Shown one piece after another: positions 1 through 6,069 of a stretch of 6,680 nt of DNA; within the stretch, counting starts at the first letter, position 1, and the number at the start of each line of letters is the position of its first letter. Both the position numbers and the translations under genes were made by a program. The stretch is from Parachlamydiaceae bacterium (GTDB lineage: Bacteria; Chlamydiota; Chlamydiia; Chlamydiales; Parachlamydiaceae), in contig JACDGH010000144.1 of the NCBI GenBank assembly GCA_013815395.1, positions 1-6,680 on the forward strand. Direction: 5' to 3'. A model generated the notes under the pieces. That model was not told the DNA's origin and did not search any database. It saw nothing but the letters and a program-made list of their open reading frames with translations.

Positions 1-971
1 GGTATATTGCGGACCAATCCCACTGCAGTGGCTGCTAAGCAATTATAAACATTAAATTGCCCCACTAAGGGCCATTTAAGCTCCCCTTTTTCCCCTTGAT
101 AGATCAAGGTAAGCGTAGTTCCAGTCGAAGTTAGGACGATATCTGTGGCCCTAAGATCTGCATTTTTCGATAAACCATAAGTAAGCACCTTGGCCTGACA
201 TCCTTCAAGCATTTTGGAATACCATGGATTGTCAATATTGATGATAGCTCTTTTTGAGAACGAATGGTGAATTTTATTTTTAGATGGGTCTAAAGAGGAA
301 AACAGCTGGCTTTTGACTGCGGCGTAACTTTCCATGGTTTGGTGATAGTCAAGATGATCCAGAGTAAGATTAGTAAAAACCGCTACATCAAAGTCAATAT
401 TATCCACCCGTTTTTGATCGAGAGCATGTGAAGTCACTTCCATTACGGCACTTTGGCAATTTTGAATCACCATTTCACGCAGCATTTTTTGATTGGTAGA
501 AACATCCGGTGTGGTACGTGTGGCTTGATAACGATGCTGTCCAATAATGTATTCAATGGTACCAATGAGTCCACAACTACTTTTAACTGCGTCTAAAAGA
601 TGTTTAATAAGAAAAGAAGTCGTAGTTTTTCCATTAGTGCCAGTTATTCCAACCATGTACAGCTCCGCTGAGGGAAATTGATAGTAATGTGCTGAAAGCA
701 AGCCTTCAATGGAAGCGACATCTGGGTGAATCAATTGAGTCACTTCATGCTTGATAAAGGGATCATAGATATCTGTCAATACAGCCACGGCTCCCGCAGC
801 AAGCGCTTCGGGAATGAATGCAGAACCATCGTCAGTATTCCCTTTTCTAGCAATAAATAAATTACCTGGAGCCACCAACTTTGAATTGGCACACACACCA
901 GTGATCTCCAAATCTTTAGAACCCTTGACTTGACTAATCGCAAGATTTTTTAGTAATTTTTTTAGTTTCAT
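1..971 (-). CDS. murE: MurE, UDP-MurNAc-tripeptide synthetase (3' part missing, runs off the left edge)
   Basis: This cytoplasmic Mur ligase adds the third amino acid (meso-diaminopimelate expected in chlamydiae) to UDP-MurNAc-L-Ala-D-Glu, using ATP. About 323 residues of a family usually near 480-500 are visible. The N-terminal domain carries PGNLFIARKG, which resembles the UDP-binding region. The ATP-binding P-loop is GTNGKTT at residues 111-117. Other Mur-ligase motifs follow: TTPD at 153-156, MEVTSHAL from 177, NLTLDHLDYH from 201, the AVKSQLF segment with K220 as the expected carbamylated lysine, and GQFNVYN at 304-310. The DNPR-type motif that selects diaminopimelate lies beyond the edge, so the substrate is inferred from phylum. 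The ATG at 971 is 20 bases after the ftsI stop and has an AAGG ribosome-binding site a few bases upstream. The frame is intact throughout. Confidence 0.96.
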   Translation of the reverse strand, partial: MKLKKLLKNLAISQVKGSKDLEITGVCANSKLVAPGNLFIARKGNTDDGSAFIPEALAAGAVAVLTDIYDPFIKHEVTQLIHPDVASIEGLLSAHYYQFPSAELYMVGITGTNGKTTTSFLIKHLLDAVKSSCGLIGTIEYIIGQHRYQATRTTPDVSTNQKMLREMVIQNCQSAVMEVTSHALDQKRVDNIDFDVAVFTNLTLDHLDYHQTMESYAAVKSQLFSSLDPSKNKIHHSFSKRAIINIDNPWYSKMLEGCQAKVLTYGLSKNADLRATDIVLTSTGTTLTLIYQGEKGELKWPLVGQFNVYNCLAATAVGLVRNI

Positions 972-991
972 TATGCCTTATCGAACCTTAT

Positions 992-3067
992 TCAATGTTT
1001 GGTAGAACTATTCCATTTATCATATATTTCTTGCAATTGACGGGTTTCAGGCAGCCAATCAGCTTTGCTAGCATCGTAACGCGGGTCACTGAGCGGATAG
1101 CCGTAAGGATCATCTGGAGAAATGCCTAAATATTCCAGAGAATTTTTAGCTATTTCGCGAAAAACAGGCGCTGCGCAAGTGCCTCCATGATGTTTTTTAC
1201 CTATCCCTGGCTCATATCCATATTCAGGTTCATCCATAGAAACAACAAGAACAAATAAGGGGTTATTGGCAGGCACTATTCCTACAAATGAAGAGCATAC
1301 GTGTTTCGGAGAATAAGCGCCATTAATGGCTTTATCTGCAGTTCCTGTTTTTCCTGCTTCAGTATATCCCAAAATATCGGCACGGCGGGCTGTGCCACCA
1401 GGTTTTGTCGTAAATTTCATAGCTTTGAGCACTGCTTTTGTGATTGCTGGAGATATCACACGCGGGAATTGCTCTTTTCTTTCTGCTTTAGTATTATCAA
1501 CCAATACCTCTTCTGAACCATCCGGTGCAGACCTTACAATTTTTCTGACAAGTGTCGGTTCAACCAGAAAACCACCATTAGCAAAAACAGCAAAAGCTCT
1601 GAGTATTTGCAAGCTGCTGACTTGAATGTTATGTCCCATAGCCAACGAATATGGGGTAGCTTGAGACCACTCAAGAGCACCATTAGGATGCTTTTTTCCA
1701 GGCGTGGGCAGAAGTCCAATACTTTCTGAAGGTAGTTCGATGCCCGTTTTTTGACCAAAGCCAAAGGATTTTTGCAAACTATTTCTATACCAGTCATTAC
1801 CAAAAGTACTTACAATCTTTTCTGCAAGTCGGGCCATATAGACATTCGAAGATTTCCAGAGAGCCATATTCATGTTAAGAAATTTATGCGGATGAGTATC
1901 TGCCAGAGGCTTTCTTCGACCAGGAAAATGGGTGTTTGAAGTGGGAATCATAGCCAGTGGATCAAAAAGAGGCTTCTCTTTGCGCAAAGCAAGCTCTTCA
2001 TTGGCTTTCAAAGCGATAGCCAGTGTGATAGGTTTCATAATTGAGCCTGGCTCATTGGCATCGGTGATCGCTTTTACTTTAGTATGTTCTATTAAATTTT
2101 TATCGTTAAAAAACTTTTGGTATTCTGAAAGATAGAAAAAGGGATACTGAGCGAGGGCTAAAATTTCCCCCGTATAAGGGTCCATCATGACTGCCCAACC
2201 ACTTTTCGCTTTGCTTTTTTTTACCCCTTTAGCAACCTCTTCTTCGGCAATTGCTTGTAAACAGTGGTTGATGGTGAGGTGGATATTTGAGCCATTTTGA
2301 GGAGCGCTAATCACCTCTCCAGTTTCTAGCGAATTTCGAGGTGAGCGCATGAGACGGCTTCGACCTTGCTTGCCTTTGAGATATTGATTAAAATACAGTT
2401 CAAGCCCACCTGTGGGTAAAGCTTGAGCCGTAACTTCATCTTTGGTACTTTGAATTGTATGCAACACTTGCCCCAATAATTTACCAAAAGGATAGGAGCG
2501 CTGATAATCATTTAAAAAAAATAAAGCATTGCGAGGGATCTTATTTTTTCGAGCATAAGGCAGCCACCATTGGGTAATGGCATCGCGACTTTCTCTATCG
2601 AGCCACATAGCCAGCTTACGACTACGAGTTTTTTTTTGTAATTGGCGTTTGAGGAGCAGCTGTTCCGGCGCTTTAAGATCTAGTATTGCAGAAACTCGAC
2701 GCGCAACAACTAAAAGATGCTCTGGAGGAATAGCTACAGGATCAGCATACAGATGAAACTTTTGGACATCAATGGCGAGACTTTGAGGGGCTTCGCTATG
2801 TCCTTTTTTGACAGCAGTATTAGAAATGAAGACGCCACGCCGAAAAGGTTCTTTAACAATAAAATAATGTTGCCGATCGGCCTCTTTAGTCCAACGCTCT
2901 CCGTCGACAATTTGAATTTGATAGAATTGAGCCACAAGTACTGCAAATAGCGCAAAAATGAGAAGAGAGAGGTAAAGCAACCGTTTGCTATCTTTGAAAT
3001 TTGGGGGGTCGTTTTGCGCTCTTGCCATATTCTTACTATACTTTATCAATTTCCAAAAAGATCTCAT
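992..3067 (-). CDS. ftsI: FtsI/PBP3, septal peptidoglycan transpeptidase (class B PBP)
   Basis: This is a division-specific DD-transpeptidase that crosslinks septal peptidoglycan in the periplasm and is the target of beta-lactams. In the 691-residue reading, a basic cytoplasmic tail precedes one signal-anchor helix (about 30-48). A PBP-dimerisation region and the penicillin-binding domain follow. All three active-site motifs are present: SIMK with nucleophile S342 and K345, SSN at 406-408, and KTGT at 573-576. The dimerisation-domain box that usually reads RGxIxDRNG is degenerate here (RRGVFISN at 76-83), with the acidic residue missing. The start is uncertain. The ATG at 3067 overlaps ftsL by 32 bases and has no good ribosome-binding site. 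The ATG at 3028 (M14, giving 678 residues) lies 7 bases after the ftsL stop and keeps the whole anchor, so it may be the true start. RodA/FtsW-partner PBP2 is the main alternative, but the cluster position favours FtsI. Confidence 0.95.
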   Translation of the reverse strand: MRSFWKLIKYSKNMARAQNDPPNFKDSKRLLYLSLLIFALFAVLVAQFYQIQIVDGERWTKEADRQHYFIVKEPFRRGVFISNTAVKKGHSEAPQSLAIDVQKFHLYADPVAIPPEHLLVVARRVSAILDLKAPEQLLLKRQLQKKTRSRKLAMWLDRESRDAITQWWLPYARKNKIPRNALFFLNDYQRSYPFGKLLGQVLHTIQSTKDEVTAQALPTGGLELYFNQYLKGKQGRSRLMRSPRNSLETGEVISAPQNGSNIHLTINHCLQAIAEEEVAKGVKKSKAKSGWAVMMDPYTGEILALAQYPFFYLSEYQKFFNDKNLIEHTKVKAITDANEPGSIMKPITLAIALKANEELALRKEKPLFDPLAMIPTSNTHFPGRRKPLADTHPHKFLNMNMALWKSSNVYMARLAEKIVSTFGNDWYRNSLQKSFGFGQKTGIELPSESIGLLPTPGKKHPNGALEWSQATPYSLAMGHNIQVSSLQILRAFAVFANGGFLVEPTLVRKIVRSAPDGSEEVLVDNTKAERKEQFPRVISPAITKAVLKAMKFTTKPGGTARRADILGYTEAGKTGTADKAINGAYSPKHVCSSFVGIVPANNPLFVLVVSMDEPEYGYEPGIGKKHHGGTCAAPVFREIAKNSLEYLGISPDDPYGYPLSDPRYDASKADWLPETRQLQEIYDKWNSSTKH

Positions 3068-3362
3068 CTTTAATATAAGGGTATTTTAGATGACCAAATT
3101 CAGGTTTGCGCATGAGTTCCATCAAATGAATAGGGCTCTCGAAGCTTTCTATTTCGTATTTTAATCGTGTATTTTCTTCTTGAATGCTTCGCACATTTTT
3201 AGCTAGGGCGGGTAAAGCAAGCCTGAGTTCGGTCAGTTCATTTTGCTTATCAATATAGGCAAACAAAGCTATTCCGGCGACAAAAATGCAAACAAAGAAG
3301 CGCAAAGAGAGCAGAAAAGACTTTGTAGAACATTTGTTGATGGGTTGTTTTTTTAATTTCAT
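3036..3362 (-). CDS. ftsL: FtsL-like small bitopic division protein
   Basis: This is a 108-residue protein with a lysine-rich cytoplasmic N-terminus, one hydrophobic helix (about 16-37) and an external segment that looks like a coiled coil (about 38-75: QNELTELRLALPALAKNVRS, then QEENTRLKYEIESF). It ends in a short tail with KPEFGHLKYPYIKDE. This layout, and the place between rsmH and ftsI, are typical of FtsL, which with FtsB/FtsQ scaffolds and activates the FtsW-FtsI septal synthase. Sequence identity in this family is too low to recognise by eye, so the name rests on topology and position; in Chlamydia the matching gene (CT271) has long been called hypothetical. Its ATG overlaps the rsmH stop in an ATGA junction, which points to translational coupling, since there is only an A-rich stretch and no strong ribosome-binding site. 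Confidence 0.8.
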   Translation of the reverse strand: MKLKKQPINKCSTKSFLLSLRFFVCIFVAGIALFAYIDKQNELTELRLALPALAKNVRSIQEENTRLKYEIESFESPIHLMELMRKPEFGHLKYPYIKDEIFLEIDKV

Positions 3363-4297
3363 CTTTTTTCAATAACGCGGAGTTTAGCGCTGCGACTTCT
3401 GGGGTTTACTTCAATTTCTTCTGTGGTAGGCGTTATGGGCTTTTTCGTCAAGATGTTAACAATAGGCTCCTTATCTAAAAATAAACCACCCCCGAGTCCC
3501 GACGTATCCATTTTATCACTAGCCGCAAAGCGAATTGCATTTTTCACAATCCGATCTTCTAAACTATGGAAACTAATCACACTAAGACGTCCACCTGTAT
3601 TTAATTTTTCTATAGCCACGGGAATAATGGATTCTAGTGATTCTAACTCAGCATTTACAGCTATACGCAGAGCTTGAAATACAAGTGTTAAGGGATGAAT
3701 TTCTCTTTTATAAGGGTGCGGCTTTAAGGCTTCTTTTAACGCCGCGGCCAATTCAAAAGTCGTTGTGATAGGTGCAACTTTTCTAGCATTGGCAATTGCA
3801 TACATGGCAGCGCGCCAGCGCTTTTCTTCCCCATAATCTCGAAAGATCCTACCTAAATCGTGTTCCGACCAATGATTAACGATGTAGGCAGCTGTGAGCT
3901 CTTTGGTGGGATCCATACGCATGTCCAGCGGACCATCCCGCATGAAGCTGAACCCTTTTTCAGGCATATCAAACTGCATCGAAGAAACGCCAATATCGAG
4001 AAGAATCCCATCTACGTACTGGATACCTAAAGCGGAAAGATGTTTAGCTAAATCAACAAAATTTCCGGTAACAATTCGAACTTTGCTACCCCAAGGGGCT
4101 AAACGTTCTTCTGCGATAGCTCGCGCAACGGGATCCTGATCGACACCAATTAATAGTTCAATTTCAGGATGAGCTTTAAGAATAGCCTCAGAGTGCCCCC
4201 CAGCGCCTAATGTGCCATCCACGAAGTAGCGAATTGAGCAATCTTCAAAATAATGCAAAACTTCTTGGAGAAGTACAGACGCATGACGAGCAGACAT
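3359..4297 (-). CDS. rsmH: RsmH (MraW), 16S rRNA (cytosine-1402-N4)-methyltransferase
   Basis: RsmH uses S-adenosylmethionine to methylate N4 of C1402 in the ribosomal P site, and acts in the cytoplasm on the small subunit. The 312 residues are full length for the family. Visible motifs are the SAM-binding DGTLGAGGHS (27-36), GVDQDP (51-56), DGILLDIGVSS (96-106), the DGPLDMRMD block (121-129), FQALRIAVN (207-215), SFHSLEDRIVK (242-252) and the C-terminal NPRSRSAKLRV (298-308). One small departure is HPLTLVFQ at 201-208, where I remember HPATRxFQ in E. coli. The ATG at 4297 is preceded by AGGAA about ten bases upstream. It is the first gene of the visible operon. No mraZ, usually found just upstream in other phyla, lies between it and the right edge. 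Confidence 0.97.
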   Translation of the reverse strand: MSARHASVLLQEVLHYFEDCSIRYFVDGTLGAGGHSEAILKAHPEIELLIGVDQDPVARAIAEERLAPWGSKVRIVTGNFVDLAKHLSALGIQYVDGILLDIGVSSMQFDMPEKGFSFMRDGPLDMRMDPTKELTAAYIVNHWSEHDLGRIFRDYGEEKRWRAAMYAIANARKVAPITTTFELAAALKEALKPHPYKREIHPLTLVFQALRIAVNAELESLESIIPVAIEKLNTGGRLSVISFHSLEDRIVKNAIRFAASDKMDTSGLGGGLFLDKEPIVNILTKKPITPTTEEIEVNPRSRSAKLRVIEKR

Positions 4298-4306
4298 ATT
4301 TTTTAA

Positions 4307-4349
4307 TTCCTATAATTCGTATATATTGACCGAAAGTTTTCCTTGTTAA
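4307..4349 (-). promoter_or_regulatory. Possible rsmH promoter, partly inside the repeat, plus ribosome-binding site
   Basis: Reading the minus strand towards rsmH, TTAACA at 4349-4344 is followed after 18 bases by TATATA at 4325-4320, then by AGGAA at 4311-4307 and the rsmH ATG at 4297. If this is right, the -35 box is supplied by the repeat element (its edge is near 4327) and the -10 by unique sequence. The match to consensus is only fair, and the inferred transcription start would leave a very short leader. A second -10-like TTATAG nearby makes the exact position unsure. Confidence 0.25.
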
Positions 4350-4362
4350 GGTGAACAAGGCC
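4327..4362 (+). repeat. Direct repeat, left copy
   Basis: This stretch starts with TGACCGAAAG and ends with AACAAGGCC. It pairs in direct orientation with 4941-4975, differing by one inserted A and two substitutions. It contains the CCTTGTT/AACAAGG stem. It marks the outer left edge of the composite element. Confidence 0.85.
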
Positions 4363-4475
4363 GTAAAAAAGCATCCTTCCCCCAGTCGGGGGGAAACGTT
4401 AATAGCCCCGGGTAGAGCGATTAGCGGAACCCGGGGTTTAGATAATAAAATGAAATGCGCCCCGGTAGGGGCGCA
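4327..4475 (+). repeat. Left arm of the long inverted repeat, with three REP-like hairpins
   Basis: The arm contains CCTTGTT/AACAAGG (4341-4347 with 4354-4360), a C-run/G-run stem around 4377-4395, CCCCGGGT/ACCCGGGG (4406-4413 with 4429-4436, 15-base loop) and TGCGCCCC/GGGGCGCA (4456-4463 with 4468-4475, loop GGTA). Its reverse complement matches the right arm at about nine bases in ten, apart from a 12-base stretch present here and absent there. The CCCGGGT...ACCCGGG type of stem resembles REP units that go with tyrosine transposases in other bacteria (from memory). Confidence 0.85.
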
Positions 4476-4717
4476 AGAAAGCTGTTGCTCAAAAAGCCAT
4501 TATCCAAAAACGAACCGAGGATCATAAGAAATTTGATGATGAGAAGATGCACATGATTAGTAATTCCACCAATTTCTAATAAATAGCCCTTATGTTTTTT
4601 AATAATCTCTCTCATGTAGTCATAAAGTCGTTTTTGAAAACTTTTTTCAATAAAATTTCGACGATTTTTTGTAGACCATACAAGGTGAAATTGATGTACT
4701 TTAAAGGTGTGGGTCAT
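4421..4717 (-). pseudogene. Truncated IS200/IS605-family (RAYT-like) HUH transposase, tnpA remnant
   Basis: The first 60 or so residues read as a normal Y1 transposase: FHLVWSTKNRR near residues 10-20, then LYDYMREI and LEIGGITNHVHLLI. H55 and H57 form the HUH metal-binding pair. After about residue 60 (near position 4538) the resemblance ends. The reading frame drifts through the end hairpin and stops at 4421 after 98 residues, against about 140-150 for a complete enzyme. The C-terminal helix with the catalytic tyrosine is gone, so an internal deletion is likely and the product should be inactive by itself. The start still looks functional: ATG at 4717 with GAGG upstream. Such enzymes cut and rejoin single-stranded DNA at end hairpins, and matching hairpins flank this gene. 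The other frames downstream of the break gave no clear missing C-terminus. Confidence 0.8.
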
Positions 4718-4740
4718 TGTTAACCTCGTTGTCTCTTTTT

Positions 4741-4875
4741 TGCGCCTCTGCCGGGGCGCATTTCTATTTAATATCTAAACCCCGGGTTCCGCTAATCGCT
4801 CCACCCGGGGCTATTAAAGTTTTCCCCCGGCTGGGGGAGGGATGCTTTTAGGGCCTTGTTCACCTTTTCGGTCAT
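4741..4875 (-). repeat. Right arm of the long inverted repeat
   Basis: This is the inverted copy of 4327-4475. It holds the same hairpins in reverse order: TGCGCCTC/GGGGCGCA (4741-4748 with 4753-4760, one mismatched pair), CCCCGGGT/ACCCGGGG (4780-4787 with 4803-4810), and a C-run/G-run stem near 4822-4838. It lacks the 12 bases that form the first half of the CCTTGTT hairpin in the left arm. Open frames across it, such as one of 61 codons on the minus strand (4792-4977), are translations of the repeat and are not called as genes. Confidence 0.85.
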
Positions 4876-4948
4876 TGAATACCTCTCTGTGATCTCTGTG
4901 GCAGATTTTTTTACCACAGAGATCACAGAGAGGTATTCAATGACCGAA
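4867..4948. repeat. Perfect 35-bp inverted repeat with 12-base loop
   Basis: Bases 4867-4901 and 4914-4948 are exact reverse complements, separated by a T-rich 12-base loop (4902-4913). The outer end of each arm is the TGACCGAA word that also begins the left arm at 4327. The inner end carries CCACAGAGATCACAGAGAGG, which resembles an ACCACAGAG-type repeat I remember from many unrelated bacterial genomes. As DNA it could extrude a cruciform; as RNA it would fold into a very stable stem on either strand. Confidence 0.92.
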
Positions 4949-4975
4949 GTTTTCCTTGTTAAGGATAACAAGGCC
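4941..4975 (+). repeat. Direct repeat, right copy
   Basis: This is the second copy of the 4327-4362 sequence and begins inside the last bases of the 35-bp hairpin arm. It keeps the full CCTTGTT/AACAAGG stem that the right inverted arm has lost. It marks the outer right edge of the composite element. Confidence 0.85.
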
Positions 4976-5179
4976 AATAATCCGAACAGAATAAATAGAG
5001 CTAAAGTTTAGCTCAAAAAACATAAAAATGGAATAGGAAAAGGAATAGGAAATGCAGTGAAAACTGAAATAAGAAACGTGGGATAGATATAAATTCATAA
5101 AAGTTTTAGGTGTTGAATTCCACCTAAAACCTCTATAACATCGATAAGAAAACCTATAACTTATTGAAAATCAATGTTT
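4976..5179. other. Intergenic spacer, no gene seen
   Basis: This is an A-rich region without a supported gene. It holds a small palindrome, GAGCTAAA/TTTAGCTC (4998-5014), a tandem pair of GGAATAGGAAA (5030-5040 and 5042-5052), and the terminator-like stem described separately. Confidence 0.7.
5103..5130 (-). terminator. Likely rho-independent terminator of the 5180-5872 gene
   Basis: GTTTTAGGTG (5103-5112) and CACCTAAAAC (5121-5130) form a perfect 10-bp stem with an 8-base loop. On the minus strand the stem is followed by TTTTAT, so the signal faces the gene that ends 50 bases upstream at 5180. The stem is rather AT-rich and the T-run short, hence only moderate confidence. On the plus strand no T-run follows. 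Confidence 0.5.
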
Positions 5180-5872
5180 TTAGGCGTTGATCAGCGACAT
5201 CTGCAACTTTTTCGTTGGATCCTCTAACATTTTCAGGCATTCGTCAACCTTTTGACTGACTTTCTGATTGACTTTTTGAAGTTCCAGGCCTTTATTCATG
5301 TACTGATAACGAGAGAGGGCTGCTGTTCCCACAATACCCGTAGCCAATAGTGCAACACTCACGCCTTTAGGTAAATAGTCCATTTCACCTAATCGAACTG
5401 ACGCTGCACTTGCCAAGAGAGTAGCCCCTAGACAAACATCATCGTAACTACTAAATAAAGCGTAGTTAATTGCAGCTTTTTTAATTGTTTCGAGCTTGTT
5501 AGCAATTTCTATACCATTTTGATTGGTATTATTTTTAAAGTTAGTAATGATTGTTTGTAATCGATTTCTAAGAGGAAAACGTAGTTTGTCAGCTCCAAAT
5601 CTTAGGATTTGAGAGCCGGAACCAAGCATCATAGGAAAAATAAAAGAACCCTGAGGAGAGCCGTTTAAATGAGTGAAAAAGGCAACCACTGCTGCCGTGG
5701 CTAATCCTGTAATTCCGGCTGAACCATAATCAATTGCTTTCTTTTGCCAAGCTGGTGCTTTATCCTTCGCTAAAGTCAAATTGCCATTTTCAATAATTTG
5801 ATTTAATAATTTTTTAGTTTCAAATGAATTCATAATATAAGACAAATCAGACATACTAAGATTATTCATCAT
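5180..5872 (-). CDS. Uncharacterised protein with several hydrophobic segments
   Basis: I do not recognise this 230-residue protein. It begins with a polar region of about 48 residues. A hydrophobic pair follows (about 51-68 and 75-90, the second rich in Gly and Met), then a basic, Asn-rich middle (about 91-135, with RFPLRNRLQTIITNFKNN). A second hydrophobic pair lies at about 147-160 and 169-185. The C-terminus is charged and amphipathic, with the duplicated VNQKVSQKV at 201-209. Two hydrophobic hairpins recall the bilobed segments of chlamydial inclusion-membrane (Inc) proteins, but the segments are weak and this is only a suggestion. The ATG at 5872 is followed at once by a second ATG; the ribosome-binding site is poor (CGGA at best), but the upstream promoter fits. 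It stands alone, divergent from the gene at 6070. Confidence 0.75.
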   Translation of the reverse strand: MMNNLSMSDLSYIMNSFETKKLLNQIIENGNLTLAKDKAPAWQKKAIDYGSAGITGLATAAVVAFFTHLNGSPQGSFIFPMMLGSGSQILRFGADKLRFPLRNRLQTIITNFKNNTNQNGIEIANKLETIKKAAINYALFSSYDDVCLGATLLASAASVRLGEMDYLPKGVSVALLATGIVGTAALSRYQYMNKGLELQKVNQKVSQKVDECLKMLEDPTKKLQMSLINA

Positions 5873-5911
5873 TAAATCCGTAAAGTAGAAAATATTATGT
5901 AAAATGTTTAT

Positions 5912-5938
5912 ATTATACTATTTTTACTTTTGAGTCAA
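5912..5938 (-). promoter_or_regulatory. Probable sigma70-type promoter for the 5180-5872 gene
   Basis: On the minus strand, TTGACT at 5938-5933 and TATAAT at 5917-5912 are separated by 15 bases. Both boxes are near-perfect matches to consensus, but the spacer is two bases shorter than ideal. Transcription would start near 5905, giving a leader of about 33 bases before the ATG at 5872. Confidence 0.5.
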
Positions 5939-5979
5939 CATAAAAACTTTTAATAAAAAATGTTTGTAGAAATTTTGTA

Positions 5980-6008
5980 TTGATTTTAAATCTGTTAGCC
6001 TTTATAAT
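5980..6008 (+). promoter_or_regulatory. Probable sigma70-type promoter for the gene at 6070
   Basis: TTGATT at 5980-5985 and TATAAT at 6003-6008 are separated by the ideal 17 bases. Transcription would start near 6015, leaving a leader of about 55 bases that is almost pure A/T and includes the palindrome AATAATATTATT (6016-6027). The surrounding sequence is so AT-rich that chance -10 boxes are common; the spacing and position are what support this call. Confidence 0.5.
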
Positions 6009-6069
6009 ATTTATTAATAATATTATTTAATTATAATAGTATTATTTTTATAATATAAAGGAGAAATTG

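Larger units (their letters stand above)
4327..4975. mobile_element. Composite REP/IS200-like repeat element with decayed transposase
   Basis: This block of about 650 bases consists of, in order, a left arm (4327-4475), a 265-base centre carrying a truncated Y1-type transposase gene (minus strand), a right arm (4741-4875) that is the inverted copy of the left, a perfect 35-bp hairpin (4867-4948) and a final direct copy of the left edge (4941-4975). Each arm contains several GC-rich stem-loops, unlike the AT-rich surroundings. IS200/IS605 elements have end hairpins but not long inverted repeats, so the large arms suggest REP/BIME-like or MITE-like material around, or duplicated with, an IS200-type core (about 4456-4760). 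It appears non-autonomous: no intact transposase is encoded here. The exact outer boundaries are uncertain. Confidence 0.75.

Noticed and set aside
1301..2135. Plus-strand open frames inside ftsI
   Set aside because: They are antisense shadows of a clearly recognised gene and lack ribosome-binding sites or family features.
4456..4475. GC-rich hairpin followed on the minus strand by T-rich sequence, as a terminator
   Set aside because: It could stop transcription of the tnpA remnant, but the same hairpin recurs in the right arm as a mobile-element end, so end-recognition is the simpler reading.
4327..4975. CRISPR array
   Set aside because: The repeats are two or three unequal copies in mixed orientation, with no regular spacers and no cas genes nearby.
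4792..4977. Minus-strand open frame of 61 codons
   Set aside because: It lies wholly within the hairpin and the right arm. Its sequence is a translation of repeats, with no ribosome-binding site of note and no known domain.
4998..5014. GAGCTAAA/TTTAGCTC palindrome as a terminator
   Set aside because: It has a single-base centre and no proper T-run on either strand; the 5103-5130 stem is a better candidate.
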